Of a stretch of DNA of 64,000 bases, positions 49,907 to 59,800 are shown piece by piece. Position 1 is the first letter of the stretch, and every line of letters begins with the position of its first letter. The position numbers and the translations under genes are program-made. The stretch is from Erythrobacter sp. GTDB taxonomy: Bacteria; Pseudomonadota; Alphaproteobacteria; Sphingomonadales; Sphingomonadaceae. The stretch is taken from NCBI RefSeq assembly GCF_024305245.1, contig NZ_JAMWYX010000003.1, positions 62,001 to 126,000 on the forward strand, read 5' to 3'. A model generated the notes under the pieces. It was not told where the DNA came from. It did no database searches and was given only the letters and a program-made list of their open reading frames with translations.

Positions 49907-50006
49907 CCGTTCGCCCTGAGCTTGTCGAAGTGCCGTTCTTTCTCTTCGAACTCGATGTGTAGTCCCTGGAGAAAAGGCAGTCCTTCGACAGGCTCAGGAC
50001 GAACGG
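49907..50006. repeat. Pair of oppositely oriented REP-like sequences
   Basis: CCGTTCGCCCTGAGCTTGTCGAAG (49907 on) versus TCCTTCGACAGGCTCAGGACGAACGG (to 50006): near-perfect reverse complements. Confidence 0.75.
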
Positions 50007-50034
50007 GGAAGGGGCGATGCGCCTCAGACAACCA

Positions 50035-50691
50035 TCACTTGATCGGGCATTCCGGCGAGAGTCGGAAATCCAGATAATTGTCCACCGATGCCATCAATTC
50101 ATCGAGCTCGTTCTCGAAGAAATGGTTGGCGCGCGGGATTTCCTCGTGGTGGATGGTGATGTGCTTTTGCGTGCGCAGCTTGTCGACCAGCTTCTGCACC
50201 GCATTGGGCTGCACCACGGTATCGGCCGCGCCCTGCACGAAGATGCCGCTGGCGGGGCAGGGGGCAAGGAAGCTGAAATCATACATGTTGGCGGGCGGTG
50301 CGACCGAAATGAAGCCGCGCACTTCGGGCCGGCGCATCAGCAATTGCATCCCGATCAGCGCGCCAAAGCTGTAGCCCGCGATCCAGGTGCTCTGCGCTTC
50401 GGGATGGATCGACTGGATCCAGTCGAGCGCGCTCGCTGCGTCGGAGAGTTCGCCGATGCCGCTGTCGAAACTGCCTTGCGAACGGCCCACGCCGCGGAAG
50501 TTGAACCGCAGTGTGGCAAAGCCGCGATCGGCGAAGGTCTTGTACATCCGCTGCACGATCCGGTCGTTCATCGTGCCGCCGCCTTCGGGGTGCGGGTGCA
50601 GGATCATCGCCACCGGCGCACGCGGGCGCGGCGGCGGGGAGAAACGGCCTTCGAGACGACCTTCAGGGCCGGGAAAGATGACTGAGGGCAT
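50035..50691 (-). CDS. Alpha/beta hydrolase
   Basis: AMILHPHPEGGGTMNDRIVQRMYKTFADRGFATLRFNFRGVGRSQG and WIAGYSFGALIGMQL. Confidence 0.9.
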   Translation of the reverse strand: MPSVIFPGPEGRLEGRFSPPPRPRAPVAMILHPHPEGGGTMNDRIVQRMYKTFADRGFATLRFNFRGVGRSQGSFDSGIGELSDAASALDWIQSIHPEAQSTWIAGYSFGALIGMQLLMRRPEVRGFISVAPPANMYDFSFLAPCPASGIFVQGAADTVVQPNAVQKLVDKLRTQKHITIHHEEIPRANHFFENELDELMASVDNYLDFRLSPECPIK

Positions 50692-50813
50692 CGGTAAACC
50701 TTGTGATCGAGGAGCCGCAAGCTGCCGGGTGGCGCACGCGAAAGCGGGCTCTATATAGGGCGCGATGGTATTTTCGCAATTTTTTGTCGCGGCTGGCGCA
50801 AAGCGGGGCGCAA

Positions 50814-51803
50814 TTGGCTGAGCGGGTCTATCTCGATCACGCGGCAACCTCGCCTTTGCGGCCCGAGGCGAAGGCGGCGATGGAGGAGGGGTTCCGGCTG
50901 TGGGCCAACCCGTCTTCGCCCCATGCGGAGGGCCGCAAGGCGCGGGCTGCGCTGGAGGATGCGCGCGAGCGGATCAAAGCGGCGTTGGAGTGGGATGGGG
51001 AATTGATCTTCACCTCAGGTGCGAGCGAGGCGCTGTGGATTGCGCTGAACCGCGCGAAGGTCAGCCGCCGGATCATCAGCCCGGTCGAGCATGACGCGGT
51101 GTTCCGGGCGGCGCCCGATGCCACAATTTTCACCGGCGCCGAGCGTATCGACGCTGATGCGCTGGTCGCGATCCAGCATGTCAATTCCGAGACCGGCACC
51201 ATCAATCCGGTCAGCGAAATGGCGGTGAAAGTCCGGGATGCCGGCGCTTTGCTTCTTTCCGATTGCTCGCAAAGTGCGGGCAAGATGCCTTTGCCTGATG
51301 CTGATATGATCGTGGTCAGCGCGCATAAGTTCGGCGGCCCGATCGGGACAGGCGCGCTGCTGGTGCGCGACTTCGATCTGCTTGAGCCCGTCGGCGGGCA
51401 CGAGCGTGGCTATCGGCAAGGCACCGAGAACCTTCCCGGCGCGATTGCCATGGCGGCGGCGCTTGAAGCGGGCGAATGGGGCACGACCTCGGCGCAGCGC
51501 ACGGCATTCGCTGAAATTCTATCGGCGCGGCGCCTGACCGTCGGCGAGCAGGTCGACTATATCATCGCGCTGACGCATCCCACCATGAGCGCGCAGGCTC
51601 TGCTAATCCGGCTCGATGCGATGGGTTTCGCCGTCTCCGCAGGTAGCGCCTGTTCTTCGGGCACGCTCAAGAAAAGCCGGGTGCTCGATGCCTTCGGCGT
51701 GCCCGATGATGTGGCGGCGCGCACGATCCGGGTGAGTTCGGGGTGGTCGACCACGCCGCAGGATCTGGAGCGGTTCGCGGACGTGTGGGCTTCGCTATGC
51801 TGA
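50814..51803 (+). CDS. Cysteine desulfurase-like aminotransferase class V (first copy; start uncertain)
   Basis: VYLDHAATSPLRPEAKAAM, SAHKFGGPIGTGALL, SAGSACSSGTLKKSRVL. Confidence 0.87.
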   Translation: MAERVYLDHAATSPLRPEAKAAMEEGFRLWANPSSPHAEGRKARAALEDARERIKAALEWDGELIFTSGASEALWIALNRAKVSRRIISPVEHDAVFRAAPDATIFTGAERIDADALVAIQHVNSETGTINPVSEMAVKVRDAGALLLSDCSQSAGKMPLPDADMIVVSAHKFGGPIGTGALLVRDFDLLEPVGGHERGYRQGTENLPGAIAMAAALEAGEWGTTSAQRTAFAEILSARRLTVGEQVDYIIALTHPTMSAQALLIRLDAMGFAVSAGSACSSGTLKKSRVLDAFGVPDDVAARTIRVSSGWSTTPQDLERFADVWASLC

Positions 51804-51806
51804 TCC

Positions 51807-51890
51807 GTCAATGCGAGCGCAGCGAAGCAATCCAGAGCCGCGCGCAATCCGCTCTGGATTGCCGCGCGCCTGCGGCGCTCGCAATGACGA
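51807..51890. repeat. REP-like element between the two desulfurase genes
   Basis: GCAATCCAGAGC-N12-GCTCTGGATTGC plus outer arms TGCGAGCGC and GCGCTCGCA. Confidence 0.75.
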
Positions 51891-51900
51891 GAATAAACCC

Positions 51901-53001
51901 ATGATCTACCTTGACTACCAAGCCACCACGCCGCTTGCGCCCGAAGCGCGTGAGGCGATGCTGCGTTGGCTGGGCGGGCCGGACAGCGACACCTTCGGCA
52001 ACCCGCATTCGCCCCACCGCATGGGCCGCATGGCGGCCGCCGCAGTGGAGCCGGCGAGGGAACGGGTCGCGGCGCTGCTGCCCGAAGGCGGCAAGGTGAT
52101 CTTCACCTCCGGCGCGACCGAAGCGCTGAACATGGTGCTGCAAGGCACGCCGGGCGATGTCATCACCTTCGCCACCGAACACGCCGCCGTTCTGGACTGC
52201 AAGCGCGCGGTCGAATCGCAGGGGCGGCGGTTCACGGTCCTGCCGGTGCTGCCCGATGGCCGCGCCGATCCGAACGCGCTGCAAGCCGCGATCACGCCGG
52301 AAACCGGGCTTGTCGCGATTATGGCGGTCAATAACGAGATCGGTGTGGTGCACCCGCTCGGCGAGGCGATTGCCATCGCCCATGCGGCGGGCGCGCGGGT
52401 GCTGGTCGATGCGGTGCAAGCCTGCGGCAGGCTGGATCTGACCGGCTTCAACGCCGATTATATCGCGATTTCTGCGCACAAGGTGCACGGCCCCAAGGGG
52501 ATCGGCGCGCTGTGGATCGGCCCCGATGCGCCGCAGCCCGCGCCGCTGATGCTGGGCGGGGGGCAGGAGGCCGGCCTGCGATCCGGCACGCTCTCGCCCG
52601 CGTTGTGCGCAGGCTTTGGCGCGGCGGCGCAGGTGGTGGCAGAGGGAATGGAAGCGCAGATGCTCCATGTCGAGCGCTTGTGGAGCCTCGCCCGCGATGC
52701 CTTCGCCGATTGGCAGATCAACGGCAGCGCCGAACACCGCTGGCACGGCAATCTCAATGTACGCCGGGACGGGTTAGACGTCGCCCGCTTGATGTCCGAT
52801 TGCCGCACCATCATGTTCTCCGCCGGCAGCGCATGCGCCAGCGGATCGGGGCGGCCGAGCCATGTGCTGCGCGCCATCGGTTTGACCGACGCCCAAGCAA
52901 AACACTCGATCCGACTGGGGTTTGGCCGCTATACCACCCCCGAAGACATCGCTGCCGCCGCTGACGCAATCAACCATGCTGCAAGGGAACAGGGCCTGTG
53001 A
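51901..53001 (+). CDS. Cysteine desulfurase (second copy)
   Basis: MIYLDYQATTPLAPEAREAML, TSGATEALNMVL, SAHKVHGPKGIGALWIG, SAGSACASGSGRPSHVLRAIG. Confidence 0.93.
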   Translation: MIYLDYQATTPLAPEAREAMLRWLGGPDSDTFGNPHSPHRMGRMAAAAVEPARERVAALLPEGGKVIFTSGATEALNMVLQGTPGDVITFATEHAAVLDCKRAVESQGRRFTVLPVLPDGRADPNALQAAITPETGLVAIMAVNNEIGVVHPLGEAIAIAHAAGARVLVDAVQACGRLDLTGFNADYIAISAHKVHGPKGIGALWIGPDAPQPAPLMLGGGQEAGLRSGTLSPALCAGFGAAAQVVAEGMEAQMLHVERLWSLARDAFADWQINGSAEHRWHGNLNVRRDGLDVARLMSDCRTIMFSAGSACASGSGRPSHVLRAIGLTDAQAKHSIRLGFGRYTTPEDIAAAADAINHAAREQGL

Positions 53002-53333
53002 GCATCACCATCACCTTCCGCGACCCCCATGGCAATCCGGTGGAAACGACCGCCATGCCGGGCGACAATCTGCTGCGCGTCGGGCAAGCGGCGGGCCTGC
53101 CGCTGGAAGGCACCTGCGAAGGGCAGATGGCGTGCTCCACCTGCCACGTCATCGTCGCCGCCGAATGGTTCGACCGCCTGCCGCCTGCGAGCGAGGAGGA
53201 GGAGGACATGCTCGATTTCGCCGCCGGGGCGCGGCGCACGTCGCGCCTGTCGTGCCAGATCGATCTGACAGGCGAGATGGACGGCCTCAGCGTTAGTGTG
53301 CCTGCGGACAGCAACGATGTCAGACGGATGTGA
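52998..53333 (+). CDS. 2Fe-2S ferredoxin (ISC/adrenodoxin type)
   Basis: LEGTCEGQMACSTCHVIVA...EEEEDMLDFAAGARRTSRLSCQI. Confidence 0.93.
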   Translation: MSITITFRDPHGNPVETTAMPGDNLLRVGQAAGLPLEGTCEGQMACSTCHVIVAAEWFDRLPPASEEEEDMLDFAAGARRTSRLSCQIDLTGEMDGLSVSVPADSNDVRRM

Positions 53334-53347
53334 CCACACTTGCCAAA

Positions 53348-53381
53348 AGGCCCTGCCGCGCACAAGGGCGAGGCAGGGCCT
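53348..53381 (-). terminator. Hairpin between convergent ferredoxin and DJ-1 genes
   Basis: AGGCCCTGCC-N14-GGCAGGGCCT; on the minus strand it is followed by a short TTTT. Confidence 0.65.
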
Positions 53382-53438
53382 AGGATCGACCGGCAACTTA
53401 GGGGGGCATAACGCCGCCGGTCTTTAACGGGTAGCCGA

Positions 53439-54002
53439 TCAGGCGGCCTGTTTCTGCGCCTTGGCGTCGCTGTTCGACTGCTGCATCCCCACCGCATCCT
53501 TCAGCGCCTTGGTGAAGGCGGGGATATCGTCGGGATTGCGACTGGTGATGAGGTTGCCGTCGACGGCAACCTTCTGGTCAATCACTGCGCCGCCTGCATT
53601 GGTCAGATCGGTGCGGATCGAAGGCCAGCCAGTCACGACCTTGCCGCGAATGATTCCGGCTTCCGCCAGCAACCACGGGGCGTGGCAGATCGCGGCGATC
53701 GGCTTTCCGGCCTTGTCGAATTCCTGCACCAGTCGGATCACGTCCTTGTTCATCCGCAGGATATCCGGGTTCATCTGTCCGCCGGGCAACATCAGGGCGG
53801 CGTAATCGTCGGTCGTGACATCCTTGACCAGCATGTCGACCTTCACGCTCTTGCCCCAGTTGCCGTTATCCCAGCCCTTGATCTCGCCCTCTTCGAGGCT
53901 GGCGACGATCGTCTTGGCCCCTGCTTCTTCGAGCAGGCCCTTGGGCTCCATCAGTTCGGACTGTTCGAACCCGTCGGTGGCGATGATGAGGATCGGTTTC
54001 AT
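53439..54002 (-). CDS. DJ-1/PfpI family protein
   Basis: ILIIATDGFEQSELMEPKGLLEEAGA, AALMLPGGQMNPD, GKPIAAICHAPWLLAEAG. Confidence 0.92.
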   Translation of the reverse strand: MKPILIIATDGFEQSELMEPKGLLEEAGAKTIVASLEEGEIKGWDNGNWGKSVKVDMLVKDVTTDDYAALMLPGGQMNPDILRMNKDVIRLVQEFDKAGKPIAAICHAPWLLAEAGIIRGKVVTGWPSIRTDLTNAGGAVIDQKVAVDGNLITSRNPDDIPAFTKALKDAVGMQQSNSDAKAQKQAA

Positions 54003-54161
54003 ATACTATCTCCTTGTTTTCTCTTACCTCACCAACGGACGCGGGGCGGGAGCGTTCCGGCCGATCGGCTCGGGCGTGGCTGGGGCGGGACGGCTCGCAT
54101 CCGGGTCAAGCCTGTGGAAAGCCCTCTCCCTGCGCCGCGCGAGGGTTGCTAGACCAAAACA

Positions 54162-56453
54162 ATGTCCGATCCCGTCACGACCGATTCAGACCCGTTCGAC
54201 GCCATCGTCGATGCGCCCTTCGATGCGGCGCTGTCAGAGCGTTATCTGGTCTATGCGCTGTCCACCATCACCGCGCGCAGCCTGCCCGATCTGCGGGACG
54301 GGCTAAAGCCGGTGCACCGCCGCCTGTTGTGGACGATGCGCCAGCTCAAGCTTGATCCCGGCAATTCCTTCAAGAAAAGCGCCCGCGTTGTGGGTGAGGT
54401 GATCGGCAAGTATCACCCGCATGGCGACACCGCGGCCTATGATGCGATGGTGCGGCTGGCGCAGGATTTTTCGCTGCGATACCCGCTGGTCGAAGGGCAG
54501 GGCAATTTCGGCAATGTCGATGGCGATAATGCCGCTGCCTATCGCTACACCGAAGCCCGCCTGACCAAAACCGCCATGCAATTGATGGAGGGTCTGGACG
54601 CAGGCACCGTCGATTTCATTCCCACCTATAATGGCGAGGAAGAAGAGCCCGCATTGATGCCGGGCCTGTTCCCCAACTTGCTGGCCAACGGCTCCAGCGG
54701 GATCGCGGTGGGCATGGCGACCAGCATCCCCAGCCACAATGTCGCGGAAATCATCGATGCGACGCTGGAGCTGATCGACAATCCGCATGTCACGCACGAA
54801 CGGTTGATGGAGCTGTTCCACGGCCCCGATTTCGCCACCGGCGGGCAGGTGGTGGATAGCTTTGCCGCCATTTCCGAAGCCTATCGCACCGGGCGCGGCG
54901 CGTTCCGCGTGCGCGGCCGATTCCATGCGCCCGAGGCGAAAGAAGCTGATGATATCGCCGCCGGAATCGAGCGGCTTGGGGCCGGACAATGGCAGCTGGT
55001 CATCTCGGAAATCCCCTATCAGGTAGCCAAGGGCAAGCTGATCGAGCAGATCGCGCAGGCCATCGCCGATCGCAAGCTGCCGATCCTCGAGGATGTGCGC
55101 GACGAAAGCGACACCGCGATCCGCATTGTGCTGGTGCCGAAAAGCCGCAATGTCGATCCCGATCTGCTGAAGGAAAGCCTGTTCAAGCTGACCGATCTGG
55201 AAACGCGGTTCAGCCTCAACCTCAACGTGCTGGACGCCACCCGCACGCCGATGGTGATGGGGCTGAAGGAACTGCTCGATCACTGGACCTCATCGCAGAT
55301 CGACATCCTGCAACGCCGCGCGCGCCACAGGCTCGGCCAGATCGCCAATCGGCTGGAACTGGTGCGCGGCTACATCATCGCCTTCCTCAACCTCGACCGG
55401 GTGATCGAAATCATCCGCACCGAGGACGAGCCCAAGCCGGTGATGATCGCCGAATTCGAGCTGACCGACCGGCAGGCCGAGGCGATCCTCAACATGCGGC
55501 TGCGGTCGTTGCGCAAGCTGGAAGAAATGGAGCTGCGCAAGGAGCAGGACGCGCTGCTTACCGAAGAGGCGGAGCTGAATGCGTTGCTGGAAAGCCCGGC
55601 CAAACAGCGTACCCGGCTCAAGCGTGATCTGCGCACCCTGCGCAAGGACTATGCCGAGGACACCGCGCTGGGCCGCCGCCGCACCTTGATCGCCGAGGCT
55701 GCGCCGACGGTGGAATTCAGCATGGACGCGATGATCGAGAAGGCACCGGTCACGGTGATCCTCAGCCAGAAAGGCTGGATCCGCGCGGCCAGCGGTCACG
55801 TGCCGCTGGATCAGGAATTCAAGTACAAGGAAGGGGACGCGCTCGCCTTCATCCTCCACGCGCAGACCACCGACAAGCTGTTGCTGGCCGCGTCCGACGG
55901 GCGGTTCTTCACGCTCGGCTGCGACAAGCTGCCCGGCGCACGCGGGTTCGGCGAGCCGGTGCGCACGATGATCGATCTGGAAAGCGACGCTTCGATCGCT
56001 GCGATGATGGTGCACCGTCCCGGCGGGCGGCTGCTGCTGGCGTCGAGCCACGGCAAGGGCTTTGTCGCCGCCACCCAGGAATTGCTCGCCGAAACGCGCA
56101 AGGGGCGGCAGGTGGTGAACCTGAAGGACGGCGCGGTGCTGCGGGTGATCCGCGAGATCCCGGCGCAGCACGATCACGTCGCCTGCGTCGGCGATAATCG
56201 CAAGCTGGTGGTGTTCAATCTGGAGGAATTGCCGGTGATGACCCGCGGGCAAGGAGTGCAGTTGCAACGCTTCCGCGATGGCGGCTTATCGGACGCGACC
56301 ACCTTCGTGCTCGCCGATGGTCTCAGCTGGCAAATGGGCGGTTCGGGTGAGCGCACCCGCACCGAAACCGAAATCCGGATGTGGAAGGTCGCGCGCGGCG
56401 CGGCCGGGCGGATGCCGCCACAGGGCTTCCCCAAAAACAACCGCTTCGACTGA
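54162..56453 (+). CDS. parC: DNA topoisomerase IV subunit A
   Basis: [77 protein letters not shown]. Confidence 0.97.
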   Translation: MSDPVTTDSDPFDAIVDAPFDAALSERYLVYALSTITARSLPDLRDGLKPVHRRLLWTMRQLKLDPGNSFKKSARVVGEVIGKYHPHGDTAAYDAMVRLAQDFSLRYPLVEGQGNFGNVDGDNAAAYRYTEARLTKTAMQLMEGLDAGTVDFIPTYNGEEEEPALMPGLFPNLLANGSSGIAVGMATSIPSHNVAEIIDATLELIDNPHVTHERLMELFHGPDFATGGQVVDSFAAISEAYRTGRGAFRVRGRFHAPEAKEADDIAAGIERLGAGQWQLVISEIPYQVAKGKLIEQIAQAIADRKLPILEDVRDESDTAIRIVLVPKSRNVDPDLLKESLFKLTDLETRFSLNLNVLDATRTPMVMGLKELLDHWTSSQIDILQRRARHRLGQIANRLELVRGYIIAFLNLDRVIEIIRTEDEPKPVMIAEFELTDRQAEAILNMRLRSLRKLEEMELRKEQDALLTEEAELNALLESPAKQRTRLKRDLRTLRKDYAEDTALGRRRTLIAEAAPTVEFSMDAMIEKAPVTVILSQKGWIRAASGHVPLDQEFKYKEGDALAFILHAQTTDKLLLAASDGRFFTLGCDKLPGARGFGEPVRTMIDLESDASIAAMMVHRPGGRLLLASSHGKGFVAATQELLAETRKGRQVVNLKDGAVLRVIREIPAQHDHVACVGDNRKLVVFNLEELPVMTRGQGVQLQRFRDGGLSDATTFVLADGLSWQMGGSGERTRTETEIRMWKVARGAAGRMPPQGFPKNNRFD

Positions 56454-56482
56454 CGCAAACGGATTGCTATTCATGCAAACGA

Positions 56483-56520
56483 AAAACCGCGGCCACCTGT
56501 TATCGGTGACCGCGGTTTTG
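56483..56520. terminator. Bidirectional intrinsic terminator between parC and the downstream convergent gene
   Basis: AAAACCGCGGCCACC-TGTTATC-GGTGACCGCGGTTTT. Confidence 0.88.
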
Positions 56521-56548
56521 TTTGTCCCGTTGAAGGCGGGGAGCGTGC

Positions 56549-57145
56549 TTACATGGTGACGCCGCTTGCGGAATCGCCGTCATCCGACGTGGCCATTTCC
56601 GCTTCCTTGGCGCGGGCCTGTGCGGCGGTGAGGATTTCCGCGCCTTCGGGCACTGCGACGGTGTTCGCAGCAAGCTGCTCCGCCGAATAGAGCGCCATCA
56701 GCGCGCCTTCGGGGCTTACAGCGAAGGATTCGCGGGTCATGGTGACGATGCCGTTTTCGTTCTGGACGATCACGGCGTCTTCGCTGTCGATGGTGTAGAC
56801 CATGCCTGCGGGCATACCGTCGGCGCTGACCACGGCTGCGCCTTCGACCAGTGCGGCGTCGCGCTTGGCATTGGCTTCGGCGACCTGCTGATCCATCATC
56901 GAATTGATCTGCGCCTGAGTGGCATTGATGCTCGGCCCGGTCTCACCGGTGCCGATCAGGTCGGCGGGAATCGGTGCCTTGTGCTTACCGGTGTCGATCG
57001 TGACGACGCCGTCCGCCACGGCTTCGACCGTGCCGATGGGATTGCCGTCGTTACCGTAAACGGTTGCGCCGACATCCTGCGCGAAGGCGACAGCCGGGGT
57101 GGTTGCAAGGAGGGTGGCAATCAGCGCCAGCTTCACGGATTTCAT
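56549..57145 (-). CDS. Secreted PRC-barrel-like protein of unknown function
   Basis: Signal peptide MKSVKLALIATLLATTPAVAFAQ; GATVYGNDGNPIGTVEAVADGVVTIDTGKHKAPIPADLI resembles PRC-barrel. Confidence 0.65.
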   Translation of the reverse strand: MKSVKLALIATLLATTPAVAFAQDVGATVYGNDGNPIGTVEAVADGVVTIDTGKHKAPIPADLIGTGETGPSINATQAQINSMMDQQVAEANAKRDAALVEGAAVVSADGMPAGMVYTIDSEDAVIVQNENGIVTMTRESFAVSPEGALMALYSAEQLAANTVAVPEGAEILTAAQARAKEAEMATSDDGDSASGVTM

Positions 57146-57389
57146 CAGATTTCTCCATCTGTATATTTCATCAAATCGATCCCGAGAGGAGGGACCGCTG
57201 GACGGACACGCAAGACCGCTGATCTCGAAAGGACAGCGGAAAAGGCCAGCACTGTCGGCCATGGGAAAGAGGAGCGCGTATGCAGATAATGCATGAACTC
57301 CTCTTAGGGTTCCTAACCTGCACCAAGGCTGTACGGCAACCCGGTTGTTGGCTGCGGCAAAGCAGCCTTTGTCGCGGATTCGGCGCGGC

Positions 57390-58580
57390 TCACCGCTGGA
57401 GGCTGGCCTCCGCCAATGCCTCGGCGAGCATTTCTTCGATCCGTTCGGAGCCGGGAAAGCCTTCAGCCACCCAGCGCTGCTCGACTATCCGCAATATGCG
57501 GGCCACCGCTGGCCCCGCGCTTACCCCGCGGGCGACGATCTGCCCGCCTTTGAGCGGAAGTTCCGGCACAGCCCAATCGGCCAGCCCCTGCGCATCGGCA
57601 CCCAGCAACAGTAGTCGGTCTATCGCCAGCGCCGGGGAGAGGCGGTAGGCCAGCGCCCTTGGGTTCTCGCAATCATTCGCCGTCCGCTCGGCCGCGCTGA
57701 CGAGCCGGTTTCGCTGGGCCTTGGACAGCCGCAGGCGCGCCGCGACCGCCTCCGCCACATCGGGGGAGGGCGGCAGCAGCGCCGCGAGCCGACGGACGGG
57801 ATCGGGCGTGAAACCCTGCCCGGCTTCGGCAGCGATCAGCCGGGCGAGGGCGGCCAGCTGCGCGGCGCAGGCTTCGGGCAGGATCACGCCCAGCACCCCG
57901 CCAGCGCGCATCCGTGCAAGCGTGGCGTGCGGATCGGGCAGCGCCAGCAGCGCCAGCAATTCGGCGGCGATGCGTTCGCGGCTCAGACCCTTCAGCGTGT
58001 GGGCGAGGGCGGTGCAGGCTTCTTCGGCCGCTGCGTCAAGCTCTGCCCCGAAACGCGCCTGAAAGCGGTAATAGCGCAGGATGCGCAGGTGATCCTCGGC
58101 AATCCGTTCGCGGGCATCCCCGATGAAGCGCACCCTCCGCGCTGCCAGATCGTCGCGCCCACCGAAATAGTCGTCGATCGCCAGCGTTTGCGGGTGGGCG
58201 TAGAGCGCGTTGATGGTGAAATCGCGGCGCGCCGCATCCTCGCGCCAGTCGCCTGCGAAAGCGATGGTTGCGCGGCGGCCATCGGTGGTGACATCGCGGC
58301 GCAAGGTGGTGATCTCCACCGGCCCGTCCTTCAGGATCGCGGTGACGGTGCCGTGGTCGATCCCGGTGGGGACGGTGCGGATGCCCGCCTCGCGGCAGCG
58401 GTCGATCACCACATCCGGGGTGAGCAGCGTGGCGCAATCAACATCGCGCACCGGCTGTGCCAGCAGACTGTCGCGCACCGCCCCGCCGACCCAGCGGATA
58501 TTGTCCGCGCCCAGTGCTGCAGTCAGAGCGGCGAGGCCCGCGCGTTTCGGCCAGTCGGCTTGGGCCAGATCACGCAGCAT
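57390..58580 (-). CDS. cca: CCA tRNA nucleotidyltransferase/poly(A) polymerase family
   Basis: IRWVGGAVRDSLLAQPVRDVDCAT, RRDFTINALYAHP, EDHLRILRYYRFQARFG. Confidence 0.94.
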   Translation of the reverse strand: MLRDLAQADWPKRAGLAALTAALGADNIRWVGGAVRDSLLAQPVRDVDCATLLTPDVVIDRCREAGIRTVPTGIDHGTVTAILKDGPVEITTLRRDVTTDGRRATIAFAGDWREDAARRDFTINALYAHPQTLAIDDYFGGRDDLAARRVRFIGDARERIAEDHLRILRYYRFQARFGAELDAAAEEACTALAHTLKGLSRERIAAELLALLALPDPHATLARMRAGGVLGVILPEACAAQLAALARLIAAEAGQGFTPDPVRRLAALLPPSPDVAEAVAARLRLSKAQRNRLVSAAERTANDCENPRALAYRLSPALAIDRLLLLGADAQGLADWAVPELPLKGGQIVARGVSAGPAVARILRIVEQRWVAEGFPGSERIEEMLAEALAEASLQR

Positions 58581-59196
58581 CGCGCAGTCCCTCCAGCGCG
58601 ATCCGCCGCGCAAGATTGGCGATGATCGCCGCGGTCACGCCCCAGATCCGGAAGCCCTGCCAGTCCAGCTCCAGATAGCGCCGCGTTGCCCCGCGCCAGA
58701 ACACCTCCTGCGTGGTCCAGCTATCGGGGGCGAGCAACAGCGAGAGCGGCGCCTCGAACCAGTCGGCGACTTCGATGGGATCGGGCCGCAGATCGAGCCC
58801 GGGCGGCACCACCCCCACCACCGGCGTGACGATGAAGCCGGTGCCGGTGTGATAGACATCGCTGGTGCCGATCACGCGCACCGCCTCACGCGGCAGGGCC
58901 AGTTCCTCCTCCGCCTCGCGCAGGGCGGCGGTGACGGCGTCTTCGCCCGGATCGAGCTTCCCGCCCGGAAAGGCGACCTGCCCCGGATGATCGCGCATCC
59001 CGCGTGGACGCTGGGTGAGGATCACCTGCGGATCATGCGGCACATCGGTAATCGCGATCAGCACTGCCGCAGGGGTGGCGCGGCCGCCGCGCGCGAATTG
59101 CTCATCGCTGAGCAGATCGGGAATGTCGCGCGCGTGGCCTTCCGCGAACAGGCGCGACAGCGGATCGAACAGGCTGGTCGCGGCGGCCATCGTCAC
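58570..59196 (-). CDS. NUDIX hydrolase, CoA pyrophosphatase type
   Basis: DHPGQVAFPGGKLDPGEDAVTAALREAEEELAL. Confidence 0.93.
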   Translation of the reverse strand: MTMAAATSLFDPLSRLFAEGHARDIPDLLSDEQFARGGRATPAAVLIAITDVPHDPQVILTQRPRGMRDHPGQVAFPGGKLDPGEDAVTAALREAEEELALPREAVRVIGTSDVYHTGTGFIVTPVVGVVPPGLDLRPDPIEVADWFEAPLSLLLAPDSWTTQEVFWRGATRRYLELDWQGFRIWGVTAAIIANLARRIALEGLRDAA

Positions 59197-59747
59197 GGCA
59201 GCAGCGAGAACCGCGCGCCCTGGCTTGCGATCTGCCAGCCGTTATTCTCGGCCCCTTCGGCGAGCGCGATCTCGGCCAGTTGCGCATAGGTCGAACGGTT
59301 GAGCCGCGCCTCGCAGCCGCGCCGGACGTGCAGGTAGAGCGCCGGGGTTTCGGCATCGCCCGCCGCGCGCAACGGATGGTCCGGCCCGGCGATCACGAGA
59401 TCATCGGTGTTGAGGCGGAACGCCAGCGCATCATCGGCGCGCGCGCAATCGACCGCGATGAAGGCGGCATCCTCGACTTCGATCGAAAGTTTCTCGAACG
59501 GAGTGACCAGCCAGTGCTGCCCGGCCTCGTCGCGTGTCAGCAGCCCGGCAAAGGCGCGCACCATCGCCTCGCGCCGGATCGGGTCGCCTTCGTGATACCA
59601 GGTGCCGTCGGCTGCGATCCGCATCGCGCTGTCGCCCGATTTCTGCGGCGCCCAGCCTTCGACAGCGGGCAATTTGCGCGCCGCGACAAGATCGGCGATT
59701 TCGGCCAGAGTGAGTTCGGCAAGATAGGGGGGTGGTTCGTAGGGCAT
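59193..59747 (-). CDS. DUF1285 family protein
   Basis: MRIAADGTWYHEGDPIRREAMVRAFAGLLTRDEAGQHWLVTPFEKLSIEVEDAAF. Confidence 0.85.
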   Translation of the reverse strand: MPYEPPPYLAELTLAEIADLVAARKLPAVEGWAPQKSGDSAMRIAADGTWYHEGDPIRREAMVRAFAGLLTRDEAGQHWLVTPFEKLSIEVEDAAFIAVDCARADDALAFRLNTDDLVIAGPDHPLRAAGDAETPALYLHVRRGCEARLNRSTYAQLAEIALAEGAENNGWQIASQGARFSLLP

Positions 59748-59800
59748 GATGTGTTCAATGCGATGCCAGAAGCAAGAGTTCCCGCCAAGAGGCTAAGGCG

